A stretch of DNA of 64,000 bases, taken from assembly GCF_002078875.1 (NCBI RefSeq), contig NC_034438.1:22767030-22831029 (forward strand). Reading direction: 5' to 3'. The DNA is from Numida meleagris (Eukaryota > Chordata > Aves > Galliformes > Numididae). Under the pieces are notes generated by a model. That model searched no databases. It was not told where the DNA came from and saw nothing but the letters and a program-made list of their open reading frames with translations. Below, piece by piece: positions 36,251 through 48,384 of this stretch (its first letter is position 1; each line of letters begins with the position of its first letter). The position numbers were made by a program, and so were the translations under genes.

Positions 36251-39200
36251 TCTCAAAAAGCACATTTCAGCAAACTCTTCCTTAAAAATTGTGTTCATTT
36301 TGAGAAGAATCAAGGTAAAAGTCTCAAGGTAAAACTGCCTAAGATAAAATTTATTTTTTTCCTAAAGATGAATTTTCTTTTGAAGGCTTTCATATTTTTC
36401 AAGCTTTATTTCAGATTATGCTTTGAAACTAAAAAAAAAAGAATATTTTTTATGGCTTTCTCAAAAGTGATTATCAGAAAGCACACAAAAAAGGAAGAAA
36501 ATGCAGAAGCCTTCAGCACATCATGACAATGCTTACTCCCATTTGCTATTTTTCAGAGTAACAGAACACAAAAACATGTTACTACACCATATAGATAAGC
36601 ATCATAAAGAAAACTAATTCATTCTTCAGAGGAATGAATCTAAAATAAGGTCCTGAGTTCAGCCTGTGAGCAAGCAAGAAGGAAAGGGACAGACAAGAAT
36701 CTTCAACTGGAATATGCATTTTTCCATGGAAAAGTTCACAGATGCTGCTCTAATGTTACACCTTTTTTCCCCCCCTTTAAAGAGAATAAAATAAGTTTAC
36801 TGAGACACTAGAAACAGGCCTGCAACTGCAACTATAGGATTTTGTTAAGTTTTCTGCAATATATATCACCTAAGTAGAAAAATATTCCTCAATGCTCTCA
36901 AATATTTTCCATCTGTGATTGAAGACAGCTAGGAAAATAATGGAGGAGATTGGCATAAAATAGACTTAGTCCAGGTCATATTTATAGCTTAGGCAAGGAT
37001 CTGTTATACACCTCTCAAGCTCCCTTTGTTATATCCCTAGACAGAATTGCAATAGGCAGAAAAGGAGAAAAAACACAAGATGTAACAACAGCAGGCCATT
37101 TAACTATAAAAACAAAAAAAAATAAGTTGAGGGAGCACTACACATAGCGAAGGTGACATAAAAAAAAGGAAAACAGCTTCATACATAAAAGATAATTTCA
37201 CCTTCACCCCTTAGCTACCTTTCAGACTCCAACAGGCAGGAATGACTAATAGAAACTGCAGCACTCTGGATATAGAAACATGAAAACATGCATTTCAGTT
37301 TCCTCATCCACTCAGGGATAAAGTTAGTCTCACAGGTTTTAATTTAACTATACTCCCAGCTAGTTAAATAATAGCTCAGCACTATTTCCCAAAATATGTT
37401 CTAATTTTGTATGTGCAGCCCCAAATATGTTACGTGAAAGCATTCAGCTTTAAAATTGGCTTTACAGCTTAACAAGTTTTATCCTAATGAATACTAGAAT
37501 GGACTTTAATGTTAATACATCCAAACCAACCTAGATCGGAGGGCTTAAAGTCCTCAACATATCTGACACCTAGGACTACCAATACAAACTACAGAGTTTT
37601 AGACTTTCTGTATCAATATACAGGAGAATGACAGATGTCAATAAAGACATCAGCAGTAAATGCAGTAACATAAAAGCAAATAAGATATTAATACATACAA
37701 AAAGAAGACTAAAGAAATCATCATTGAACTGCAAATTGCAGTGGTGAATGTTTTTTCTAGAACTATGGAGAACGTTGAAAAACTAAGTAGTATTCAGAAA
37801 AGGAAGTCATAAAAGATTAAAGGTTTGGCAAAAGTAAATATTAGGATTACTCAACTGTTGAGGTTTCTTCTTTTCCAGACACATGACAATATCTACAAGG
37901 GAATGTTAAAATTGCTAAATTAAGTTAAAAGATTTTATACTGGCAATTGATAGGATTACAGTTGTTTATTTTGCCTTCCCTCTACTTATCCTTCATGTGT
38001 CATATAATTTTAACTGTATTTCAACTTCATTGACTGAGTTCCAGGCTGAAAAAAAGTTCTGAAAAAAAATTTTCTGGTTACTTGAAAATGTTTAAGCAAA
38101 TGACCTCAAGTGTTTAAGCAAGTGGTTTTAGAGTTTCAGAAAGTTGTAGATTGCTTTTGTGGATGAAAAAGATTGGATGTATTTCAATCTTCAGAGAAAA
38201 AAAGGCAACAAAATATGAAGCACATGTGCATCAAGAATTCATCAAGATAAGGTGGACAATTTTAATATACAGATACACTGAATAAAAGTAAAATAATAAG
38301 AACGCTTAGACAAGAAAAAATCTGAAAGAATACATATAAATTCCCAAGAAATGGATTAATGCAAGTAACTGCAGTAACCACAAATAAAGCCAGCAAAGAT
38401 CATGAAAGCTGTAAAAGCTTGTTTCAGAGCACTACTGAAAAAGAAGTACTAGACTTAAGCCTATCTACAGATTCATATAAACTTAGACTTGTAAAATGTA
38501 CATAATGATCCAGTTTGAAGAGCTTCTTCAAAGATCTTTGAAGACCTTCTTAAGCCCTTCTCCCTGCCTTTCATACCCAGCTAAACATTGCTGCAAAGTT
38601 TATACCCTATTTGTTTCTCCTTCCCCGTCTTCAGCCCAGCAGAAGAAAAAAAAAAAACAACCATGCATCTCCAGTTCATACCCTCCTTTACTGTTACTGC
38701 TACAGCAACACAATCTGGTATTTTATGCATGTTCATAGACCTTCCAGGTTTTCATCAAGATGTCTTTCTAAAAATGCACACTAGATCTGGGTCCTTCCTC
38801 ACTCCTTCCACTAGTACCTTATTCTTAGGTCAGATATGAGGCTGGCCTGTAATTACCAGTAACAGTCGGGGGAAAAAAATAAATAATAATTAAGACACAT
38901 GGTATGGACAGAGTGATACCTCCCAGCTTCTGTCACTGAACAGCTTAGAGGCTTCTTGAACTGATGGCTAATCTGAATCACTGTTAATAGCCAATGATGG
39001 ACCCACCTCTTTCTGGAACATGTATATACTTAGCGTCCATAATTAAACTGGAAACTATTGCCAGGTAATGGCACAAGAGTATGTGAGGCGTGTTTAATAG
39101 GAGCTCAGGATTTTATTTCTTTTTTCCTTTGTTTGCACGCTGTTTAGAAATGCCACAAGTTTGTTGACAGAGTCCTTGATTTCATGTGTGCGTGTAAGAA

Positions 39201-42070
39201 ATAGTGAAATAAATCATCCAGTATTTCCTTTCCTATAACATTAATGATTTTCAGAAACATTTCTTATATTTATTGCGTGCTTTGAATGACAAAAATAAAG
39301 CAGTCTGATTAATTTGAGATTGCTGGTATGGAAGTACCTTTACCATCCTTACTGCCATTTTGCAACTGTTCTGATTCTACAGTATCTTTGGGAGACAGAG
39401 AAACTAAATCTTCAACATTCAGGATGTGAGTATACATAGATATAATCAGAAGTATAATGCTATTTTCTAATTCTTTTCCCCCTCTAGTAATTTAAAATTT
39501 TCCTTTCATCTTTAAGAATACTGAATGGCAAGCTGTTTTCTGAGAACTGAGATAATTCTCATACGTTTTTCTTCAGAAGTAATAGTTAAGTGCATACAAA
39601 TGTACATGTATACTCTCACACGTTTTTGTACATGCATTAGTTTTCGCCTGTTGACAACTTCATCTGTCACTTTATTATCCAATCCTGCGTTTTGTAAGAG
39701 AAGATCCCCAAAAAAAGGTTTTTGGCATTTTCTATATACCTTATCAGTCAATTTTACAATTGAACATACAAGCAGTTTGTATTCTATTCATGTTGCATAT
39801 AGTCAGATATAAGTGATTGAATACATGTTACAGTGTTGTAGTCAGCAATCTCACGCAAAGAGTTCAAGTTCCTCACCACTTCAGGTGCCCAGCTCTAACA
39901 AGCCTCTACTGTGCGCACAGAACATGGTGTTTCTCCCTTCTCTCCTGGAGGCTTGCCTCTCACTTAACTTTTCAGAGTAACAGCAGAAATTCAACACCCA
40001 GATACAGTTCTTAAATTTTTTTATGTTTTGCACTGAAAGGACACTAACCCCTGTTTTCAAGGACTATAGGTAAACCAACTCATTTTTTCCTAATCTTATT
40101 CTGAAAACAGACAAAAATAGACTGATTAAAATACTTATTAAAAAACCCAAATTCATAAACAGAACCAAACCAAAACACAAATAATGCCTTCATTACAGAA
40201 GGCACAGATAATCTTGACCAATATTCGTATTCAGGCATAATTATCCTTGCAATTTATTCTTTTCATTTTAGTGACTCCTTCCACAGGCTCTGCCTTTCTT
40301 ACATCTAAACTTTTTTCTCCTTGTCAGTATTTAAACAGTGTGTGTTCATAGTTCTCATTAACTGAGGTAGAAAGCATCAAAAACACTTGCGTTATGCATG
40401 AAAATGAAGCTAACCCCCACCGTAATGGTTTATAGAAACCTAGAGATCGTTGTTCCATTACTTAGCCTTCCAGAAACACATATGTGGCAAGTTAACACAA
40501 ACCATCTCAAGCACAAGTTCTATTTATAAATGAATTCATCCACATCCTAGCTACCCAGTGTAATATATATATTTTGTCATCATAGATACAAGTACCGCCT
40601 TCTCTCAAACAATGAAATGAAAAACAAGAGATGGCATCTTTCTCAACCACATAATACAGATGACCAAGTTTTATAACTCAAAAATTGCCAAGTTAGGAAG
40701 AGAATTTAATGTCCGTTAAATGCATCTACATATGAATAAAGTAATATGCCACAGAATATGCCTCTTTAGCTTACCAAGGTTGTTATTTCACAAAAAGGGG
40801 AAAAAAAAGACTTTTTTTAAACCTAAAATCTAAGAAATCACTGAAGTTAAAACTAGAAAAGGCTCCTAATGCATGTTACACCTGGAATACAAATACTTGT
40901 CTCCTCTTTTCAAGAGCAAAAAATGAAGTATTAAAAAAAACTCCTGTTATACAAATTGAAAAAAAAAAAAGGAACCTTCATCATGCTTTGAAAAAGGATT
41001 GTGTATTGTTCATAATCTTGAACAGCATAATAAAGCCAAAAAAAATTTGAACTCTGTGCATCAGCATTTATAATGCTGTGGAAAAACTCACTTCCAGTTG
41101 AAACATCATTGTGAAAAATTTGCTTTTAGACACAGCAACGGCTCAAAGTAAAAGTAGTTGGAGAATCTTAAATCCTCTTGTCTCTTTCCCTCATTCTATA
41201 CTCAAATATAGAGAAAAACACTCTTGTCTTTAATTCAAAGTAGTAAAATCAACATCGGCTAGCTGAATAAGGTACCAAGCTCAGACAAATTGACATTTGC
41301 AATACAGACTAAACAAAATAGGCCCATTTTAGCCCCTATGTCACAATACGTATTTTAAAAGACTCAGTGGGCTGTAGTCTAATCAACTGCATAGAAACTA
41401 TGGTTTCTATGTACTTCTGCAATGCAATAAAGACAAAGTCTGTTCCTTTTAGTTAAGTACTTAAATGAGTCTAAAGATATTAGAATTTTTATTTTTAGGT
41501 GAAACACGTGTTATAAAAAACAGATCTATCAAAATAGTATTCTTTAGCTGGTTATAATCCTTTAGCTCTTACAAAAATCCACTATTAAGTTTTACAACAA
41601 ACTAAATACTTTTAACACACTTCTACGTTTAAGTGTTTCACACCATAAGATTAGAATCTACTGACTCCTAACAGTTTATCAGATTACCTCAGAAAACTAA
41701 AGTGAAACGTAACTTCCCACAGAACCTTGTAAAACAATTAACAATTAAAAAGACACTGTGCAACACATTTCTGTTTATATTTTCTGTATTAGTATGCCTC
41801 CATAATATATTTTTTTCAATTTCACCAGCTAAATTCAACAATGAATTTAAAGAGTTTACCATAGAAATGTACAAATTAAACAGGTAATGGTTAAGTCACC
41901 AGTCAGAGATGTCCTCACTCTACAAATGCACTCCTCTGAATAAAGGAATGAGAACAGTTAGTGGAGAAACCATCACTACATATACTGCATAATAAAAGTA
42001 CTAGTTAATAAACAGTAAATAAAAAGTATGATTTCCCCATGAATTAGAAGTTCAGGTGCATTTCCCATAC

Positions 42071-42244
42071 CTTTATTTGTTGTCTTCTAAGCATTGCAAG
42101 TTCTCTCATATCTCGGAATGGTTGTAGTAAGTACTGGTATAGCTCTGTGGTAGCTTCTGTAAGACTGCTGTAGGCTTCATCTTCCATTTGATACAGTTCA
42201 AGCAGCTCTACCATGCTTTCTGTGTTCTTGTGTTTTTCCAGCAG
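42071..42244 (-). CDS. JMY: JMY coding exon 2 (58 codons, before the coiled coil)
   Basis: It encodes LLEKHKNTESMVELL and continues through YQYLLQPFRDMRELAML to RRQQIK, which corresponds to the helical segment before the JMY coiled coil. It is 174 nt long and phase 0 at both ends. The acceptor is a CAG at 42247-42245, preceded in transcript order by an uninterrupted run of 16 T (16 A on the plus strand, 42248-42263). The donor is GTATGG at 42070. The neighbouring introns are the two largest in the window (about 21.7 kb and 10.0 kb). No stops or frameshifts interrupt it. Confidence 0.96.
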
Positions 42245-43859
42245 CTGAAAAAAAAAAAAAAAAGGATGCCAATTTTAATGAATGTATCCAAAATTCCTGC
42301 TGAAAGCAATAGTAGTTTAAAAAACACTTTTAGCCCATCTCTTCCCTCCTCCAAAAATCCTCACTCGGACATACCAAATAAAACAAACCTCAGTTCCCCA
42401 CTCACATCTTGAACTTAGACAATCAGATATGATCACTTCTCTGATCACCTTAACTCAAAACTTGTGGCATTCCTATTGATTTTTTCTCTTCAAAACTCAC
42501 CATAAATAATAAATGAGAGTACAAAGAGCACAAGCAGCAACGTTCATCAGATATGCTACTTCACATGTTTCCTACTTTCAAGAGTAGTGGGAGGAATAAT
42601 GGGAAGAGAAAAGTAAATCAAAAGAAATCAGATTCTAAGCTTCCTAGCTCGCCTGTTACTTTGTACCACACAGCTTTATTACATTAATGTTGCTCCAGAC
42701 ACAGATAGAAATCTACATGAAACAAAACAGTGATCTCCATTTTACCCTAGATACTTCAGGCATAAAGTTCAAATGCAGAGTTTCTATTAGATATTTTTAA
42801 CAATGAAATTATAAATGTATTAAAAGCTTTTAATAAAAACCTTTTCCTTTTTTTTTTTAAGCATATGTTTTACTTCATGTAAGGAGACGTCCCGTCCATT
42901 CCTCCTTTCAGATCTTCTGAAATGGAAAATTGATTCATTTTTACAAATTTGCTGCAATGTATGTTTTTAATTTATATGTTTGCTTTGCATCTATTTTGGG
43001 CATTTGTCTCAACAAACCTCACATGTTGCTGGAAATCTTTTACTGTTTCCAAAAATAAGTTCAACTATTTAGCTACTACTGATCTCATACAGACATGTGG
43101 AGTAATCGATGTATTTACAAAGTCAAGATTATCTGAAGTAAATTCCTCCCTTATGTAACTTTCAGACCCTGAAAGTCAGTCTCTTGTTCTTGCTATCACC
43201 ACCTCAAAAGCATGTATTCACAGTCCAAGTTTAACTAAACTTAACATAGATTAGGAAACAATAGAATAGCCATTTTGTATCTTCTCTGTGTTTGCTCAAG
43301 CTGGATGCTCAACGTACGAGAAATGTTTGCTGTATACTCAACTGCATCAAGTATGAATACTGGAAAACAAAATAGAGGGAACTGCAGATGAGAAACCAAA
43401 TCTTTGATCAATAGTTCTTTGGCATCTGACTCATCTTTATCCCAGAACTGTCAAAAAACATCTTTTCACCGCAGTAATCTACTCTGTTCCATTATTTATA
43501 TTATTCTGCTGTGTTTGTTACCCAAATGAAAAAAACAATATTTTCTCTGTAATACAAATTTTGCATCTGATGATCCCCACCACCCTACCTCAGTTTCCTC
43601 TGAAACTCTAAATATTGGACAAGATTAGAAACAGGAAGCAGAGAGGCTTGTAGAGGCTTAATTTGCTTGTTCATCATTGAGATGACTGACAGATGACAAG
43701 CCAGAAAAAGTTTTCCCTCAGCAAGACTTGTTGGAGATGAGAGGTCTGGAAGACACTTCAGAACAGTGGTGATGTTTCTCATCAGCAATATGACAATTTG
43801 TTGTTTCTCCTGAACAGTTTCACCTCAGAAATGGCTCCTGCTCCAGGCTCATTCACTAT

Positions 43860-44480
43860 GCCCTTCTGCTTCCTTCCAGCAGCATGTAATATCCTGTGGT
43901 GTTCAAGTTCTCAGTGAGGGTACTGGGTTGTGTTTTGTGGTTTGCAGTCTATAAAGCTAATGTTTTATGTACATTCTGGGCTAAACACGCGTAATTTAAA
44001 CTCCACCTGTAGGGACAGATTTTTTCCTTTAGAGATGACTCTTCAGACCTTTGTAATAGTTCTGGTATTGTGGAAGGCAGTCAAAGCTTTGCAGAACTCA
44101 GACTAAAAAGGTGCCAGGAAATGAAGGCTCATTTCAAATTTATGATCATCCATACAGTGCAAAGACATTTCAGGATGCTAGCAGCATGTATCTACTTACA
44201 GTGTTAGTCGTTCAGAGAAAATTCTATAAATGGAAATGGGATTGATAACTGTACAGGAACTGCTGAGTCACAGCCTGAACCACTAATTGAGCACCTGGAG
44301 GAAAGACCCAGTCAGCTCTGGGAGCACAGGTGAAGGCAGTTCACTGTGTGACCAGAAGGGGTGGAGCCTGGCCTCATTTAAGGGCTGACTGCCACCAAGG
44401 AAAGAGATCCCTCCATCGTGGAAGCTTCTCCTTGTGAATCCAGAATCTTCTGATGCAGGTAAGCAATCTACTTCCCTTCC
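43860..44480. other. GC-richer unclassified block, possible old LTR-like repeat
   Basis: This stretch stands out from its surroundings. The part GGGGTGGAGCCTGGCCTCAT with TTTAAGGGCTGACTGCC at 44357-44395 resembles a retroviral-type promoter followed by a leader, and CAGGTAAGC at about 44456 is a perfect splice-donor match on the plus strand. I could not find paired ends or a duplication, so I only flag it. Confidence 0.3.
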
Positions 44481-45019
44481 TTTGCAGCACCTTTCTATCG
44501 TTCTGGTCCTTCCACCCCTTTTGTAACACCTTTTCCATCATGTTGATCTTTCCAATTGCTACAGTAACATAACGAGGTATCCTGACACTCATGTACATAG
44601 ATAGAATAAGTAAACAGGCTCAATTTCAGGGCCTTGTCCACATCCAGTTTCATTCGGTCTGCTGCTGGGATTCCTCTAATTCTATGTCTAGAGATGCTCC
44701 CCAGCTTATTCAAAATACCCAACTCCCAAGGAGTTAACTCTTAAAAATAAATACAAGCAAGGCAACATTATTCACAGAACACATATTATTGTCTTAAATT
44801 ATTAACACAAGGTAAGTAGCCTTTCTTCATTCCTACAGCAACAAATCATACATGCTGCATGTCCTGTGCCTAACAAAAACCTTTTTTGAATGAAAATGGT
44901 GATGCAATTTCCACGTAATTAAAGTTTCAATAAGAAGACAAAACTGGAAAGCTGATTCCGAAACAACCAAATACCACCTTCTTTGATTCAGACCGAAGAG
45001 CTATTAAATTCCTCCCTGG

Positions 45020-45429
45020 AGCCTGGGTCAGGGATATCTCTAGAAAACTCCCCAGTCTGATCCACCCCTCTGATTATTATCCTTTATTAATAGTTCAGGC
45101 TGGCAGCAATGAAACTGCTGACAGAAGCCTGAAACTTATCAAAAATGACTTCAGGGGACTAGGGCGGTTAGTTCAGGGAATAGGAGTACAGGTGGTATTT
45201 TCTTCTATCCCTTCAGTGACAGAGGACACTGAGAGGGGCAGGAAAACCCATCTCATAAACACATGGCTGAGAGGCTGGTGCAAATGCAAGAATTTTGGGT
45301 TCTTTGATCATGGGGCAGTCTACTCGGTACCAGGCCTGAGGTCTGCTGATGGGTCTGTCCTGTCTCAAATGGGGAAACGCATCCTTGCCCAGGAGCTGGC
45401 AGGGCTTATAGAGAGGGCTTTAAACTAGA
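45020..45429 (+). pseudogene. CR1 ORF1 remnant, esterase-like (SGNH-type) end
   Basis: In one frame the sequence reads LPSLIHPSDYYPLLIVQAGS followed by NETADRSLKLIKNDFRGLGR, then LVQGIGVQVVFSSIPSV, and ends ELAGLIERALN before TAG. CR1-type LINEs are known to carry an esterase domain in ORF1. The GSNE block sits where the GxND block of SGNH hydrolases would be, and FFDHG near the end could hold the Asp/His pair. The N-terminal part, with the catalytic Ser, is missing because the element is 5'-truncated. Confidence 0.75.
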
Positions 45430-45537
45430 GAGGAAGGGGATAAAACCAGGCCTGCAAGAGCTGCCCCTAGGGGAGCATCAGGATTAGGAGTGGGGCAAGG
45501 GGCTCAGCTGAAGTGTGTCTATGCCAATGACTGCAGC

Positions 45538-46780
45538 ATGAGCAACAAACAGGAGGAGCTGGAAGCCATCGTATGGCAGGCAAACTATGACTTAGTTGCC
45601 ATTACGGAAACATGATGGGATCGCTCCCATGACTGGAGTGCTGCGATGGATGGCTACAAGCTCTTCAGAAAGGATAGGCAAGGAAGGAGGGGTGGTGGCT
45701 CTCTATGTTAGAGAGCGTTTTGATGTTATTGAGCTTGCAACTGGGGAAGATAATGTTGAATCTCTATGGTTTAGGATCAAAGGAAAGGCTGACAAGGCAG
45801 ACATCCTGGTGGGGGTCTGTTATAGACCGCCTAACCAGGATGAAGAGACAGATGAGGTGTTCTATAAACAGCTGGCTGAAGTTGCACGATCGCCAGCCCT
45901 TGTCCTCATGGGGGACTTCAACTTCCCAGCTATATGCTGGAAATACAACACGATGCAGAAGAAGCAGTCTAGGAGGTTTCTAGAGTGTATGGAAGATAAC
46001 TTCCTTCTGCAGCTGGTGAGAGAACCTACCAGGGGAGGTGCCCTGCTAGACCTGCTGTTCACAAACAGGGAAGGTCTGGTGGGAGATGTGGAAGCTGGGG
46101 GCTGTCTTGGACATAGCGATCATGAAATGGTAGAGTTCTCAATTCTTGGTGGAACCAGGAGAGGGGACAGCAAAACTGCTACCTTGGACTTTCAGAGGGC
46201 AGACTATGAATTGTTCAGGAGACTGGTAGGGAGGGTCCCTTGGGGTTCAGTCTTAGAGGGTAAAGGGGTCCAGGAAGGCTGGTCGCTCCTCAAGAAGGAA
46301 GTCCTAAAGGTGCAGGAATGGGCTGTCCCCTTGAGCCGCAAGATGAGCCAGCAGGGAAGGAGACCAGTGTGGATGAACAGGGCTTTTCCTGAGGCTCCAG
46401 GAAAAATAGAGAATCTACCTCCTGTGGAAGAAGGGACAGGCAACTCGGAGAGAGTACAAAGAGGTTGTTAGGATGTGCAGGGAGAAAATTAGAAAGGCAA
46501 AGGCCCAGCTCAAACTCAGCTTGGCTGCTGGGATAAAAGGGAACAAGAAACTCTTTTACAAACATATTAACAGTAAGAGGAGGACCAAGGAGAATCTCCA
46601 TTCTTTACTGGGCACGGCTGGGAATGTGGCCACTGAGGACAATGAAAAGGCTGAGGTTCTCAATGTCTTCTTTACGACTGCCTTTAAAAGCCAGACCAGT
46701 TGTCCTCAGAGTACTCTACTCTCTGACCTGGAAGTCTCGGATGGGGAGTGAAATAAACCCCCCATGATTCAGGAGGAAAC
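45538..46780 (+). pseudogene. CR1 ORF2 5' part: apurinic-type endonuclease, broken
   Basis: It starts at ATG 45538 (MSNKQEELEAIVWQANYDLV) and reaches AITET, where an expected Trp codon is TGA at 45613-45615. A frameshift near 45690 moves the reading into the frame open at 45596-46471, which carries the endonuclease signatures LMGDFNFP (about 45906) and GHSDHEMVEF (about 46111). Another frameshift lies near 46445-46475, after which MCREKIRKAKAQLKLSLAAG continues to 46751. These are standard APE-endonuclease motifs of CR1 LINEs. The protein cannot be made as it stands. Confidence 0.9.
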
Positions 46781-46889
46781 TGTAGGAAAACACTTGGACA
46801 CAGGGTCACCCCGACAGTCGGCAAAGGGAAAAGACGAACCCCCGCCCGTGTGGGAAGCAGCAACTCAGTGTGAGTTCAAATAGCTTCAT

Positions 46890-46895
46890 TTTATT
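46890..46895 (-). terminator. Poly(A) signal of the 399-bp LTR
   Basis: AATAAA on the minus strand (CCTAATAAAATG), 17 bp after the TATA box. It points in the JMY direction, so it could in principle cause premature polyadenylation in intron 1. Use is not known. Confidence 0.55.
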
Positions 46896-46912
46896 AGGGC
46901 AGCAGCCCTCTC

Positions 46913-46919
46913 TTATATA
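46913..46919 (-). promoter_or_regulatory. TATA box of the 399-bp LTR
   Basis: TATATAA on the minus strand, inside CTATATAAGAGAGGG. It would direct transcription leftwards, the same direction as JMY. Activity is unknown. Confidence 0.6.
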
Positions 46920-47184
46920 GCACACTTGTTTACAAGACAGGTGCCCCACACATATCAAAACAAGATAGGTGTCCCACAAACATCAAAAGTGTCTCACAAG
47001 AAAGTGTCTCAAAATGATATCATTTCCCAGGCTATTTTAGAGCACAGCACCTACTGTTAATTAAAGCACTACAAGCAGTAAATTCCACACATACACAGCT
47101 TACTACTTATCTAAGGTCATACCGTAAATCTTTGAGAAAAGTCAGCTACGCGGTACCAGGCATGTAATGTTTCCCAACAGAAAC

Positions 47185-47854
47185 AGTCAGAGACCTACTA
47201 CTCCACCTGGACTGCCACAAGTCCATGGGGCCGGATGAGATCCACCCAAGAGCTGGTGGAGGAGATAGCCAAGCCACTTTCCATCATCTGTCGGCATTCC
47301 TGGTCAACTGGAGAGGTCCCAGAAGACTGGAGACTTGCCAGTGTGACTCCCATCTACAAGGGAGGATCTGGGGAACTACAGGCCTGTCAGCCTGACCTCG
47401 GTGCCAAGAAAGGTTATGGAGCAGATTGGCCTGAGGGAGATCATGCGGCATTTGCAGGACAACCAGGGGATCAGGCCCAACCAGCATGGGTTTGTGAAAG
47501 GCAGGTCCTGCTTGACCAACCTGATCTCCTTCTATGATCGAGTGACCCGCCTGGTGGATGAGGAAAAGGCTGGTGATGTGGTCTACCTAGACTTCAGCAA
47601 AGCCTTTGACACTGTCTCCCACAGTATTCTCCTGGAGAAGCTGGCAGCTCGTGGCTTGGACAGGTACACTCTTTGCTGGGTAAGGAGCTGGCTGGAGGAC
47701 TGGGCCCAGAGAGTGGTGGTGAATGGAGTTAAATCCAGCTGGCGATCGGTCATGAGTGATGTTCCCAGGGGTCAGTGCTGGGGCCTGTCCTCTTCAATAT
47801 CTTTACTGATGACCCGGATGAGGGCATTGAGAGCACCCTCAGTAAGTTTGCAGA
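47185..47854 (+). pseudogene. CR1 ORF2 reverse transcriptase, first part, broken
   Basis: After the first LTR the CR1 continues with CHKSMGPDEIHP, a frameshift near 47250, then EIAKPLSIICRHSWSTGEVP and EDWRLASVTPIYKGG. A second frame change near 47370 leads to the frame open at 47401-48105, with HGFVKGRSCLTNLISFYD and the catalytic A block VVYLDFSKAFDTVSH. Near 47768 a lost base disrupts the QGSVLGP block. These are the normal RT blocks of CR1. Confidence 0.9.
47850..47854 (+). repeat. Target-site duplication, left copy (GCAGA)
   Basis: GCAGA at 47850-47854 is repeated at 48385-48389, flanking the 530-bp LTR. A length of 5 bp fits ERVL-type (class III) integration, though length alone is not decisive. 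Confidence 0.9.
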
Positions 47855-48384
47855 TGTCATGGTTTTGTGATTTTCGATTATTGGTACTCCACATCATAAC
47901 ATCATGTAGTGAATGTACCTGGTTCTCAGAAGAGAAGGACTACTACAGTCCCCACGGTACTTTGCTCCTATGTTACCATTTCCAGCTGGAGGGAAAAGAT
48001 AAAAGCTCTCAGTATAAAAACTTGCAGATCACGAGACCTCGTCCCTTTTTCCGCTGTCTCTCGTCTTGGCAGCACCTCGCTCTCCGGCCGTCTTATTGTC
48101 GGTAGTAGAGTAAGGCCTACCTTGATTTTGGGACATTCTCTCTCTCTGTATTGGATTTATCAGCTTAAATTGTAATTATATTGTATTATAGTGTGTTGTT
48201 TTGCATTCCGATATTTTATTTAGTAAATTAGTTTTGTTTCTCCTCAGATTGTTGCCGCTGTTCTTTGCTCTCAGGGCCATCTCCCTACCCTTTTTCCCCT
48301 TTCCCCTTTTCCCGGGACGTGGGCCCGTGGGTCCCCCGTCCCCTTCGTCACGGAATCGGGCCTAACGCCCGTAAACCGTTGACA
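47855..48384 (+). mobile_element. Solo LTR, 530 bp, plus strand, inserted in CR1
   Basis: It starts TGTCATGG and ends CCGTTGACA, with TGTCA/TGACA inverted ends. Exact GCAGA duplications flank it, and removing the LTR plus one copy restores the CR1 reading [22 protein letters not shown] box is at 48014-48020. It is roughly 94-95% identical by eye to the LTR at 51062-51590. No internal viral sequence accompanies it. The open frames at 47909-48175 and 48265-48870 that cross it are incidental. It is antisense to JMY. Confidence 0.95.
48014..48020 (+). promoter_or_regulatory. TATA box of the 530-bp LTR
   Basis: TATAAAA within CTCAGTATAAAAACTTG. The same box is kept in the second copy at 51221-51227. 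It would start transcription rightwards, antisense to JMY. Confidence 0.55.

Larger units (their letters stand above)
32025..42070 (-). other. JMY: JMY intron 2
   Basis: A 10.0-kb phase-0 intron. It holds CR1 pieces at 34654-34703 and 35020-35720 (plus) and 35973-36250 (minus), and a GC-richer unclassified block at 33850-34570. Between 36.25 and 42.07 kb I see only AT-rich intronic DNA. The overlapping frames at 39512-39812 have no domain. Confidence 0.9.
46781..47179 (-). mobile_element. Solo LTR, 399 bp, minus strand, inserted in CR1
   Basis: Read on the minus strand it starts TGTTGGGAAACATTACATGC and ends TTTTCCTACA, i.e. TG...CA with imperfect inverted ends. The 5-bp GAAAC occurs at 46776-46780 and again at 47180-47184, an exact target-site duplication; removing one copy rejoins the CR1 reverse transcriptase region. 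It has a TATATAA box and, close downstream, an AATAAA signal, the tight spacing seen in avian alpharetro/ERVK-type LTRs. There is no internal retroviral sequence, so it is a solo LTR. It is in the sense orientation relative to JMY. Confidence 0.93.

Noticed and set aside
39512..39812. Overlapping frames on both strands
   Set aside because: No domain, no splice context, low-complexity composition; typical random frames in intron DNA.
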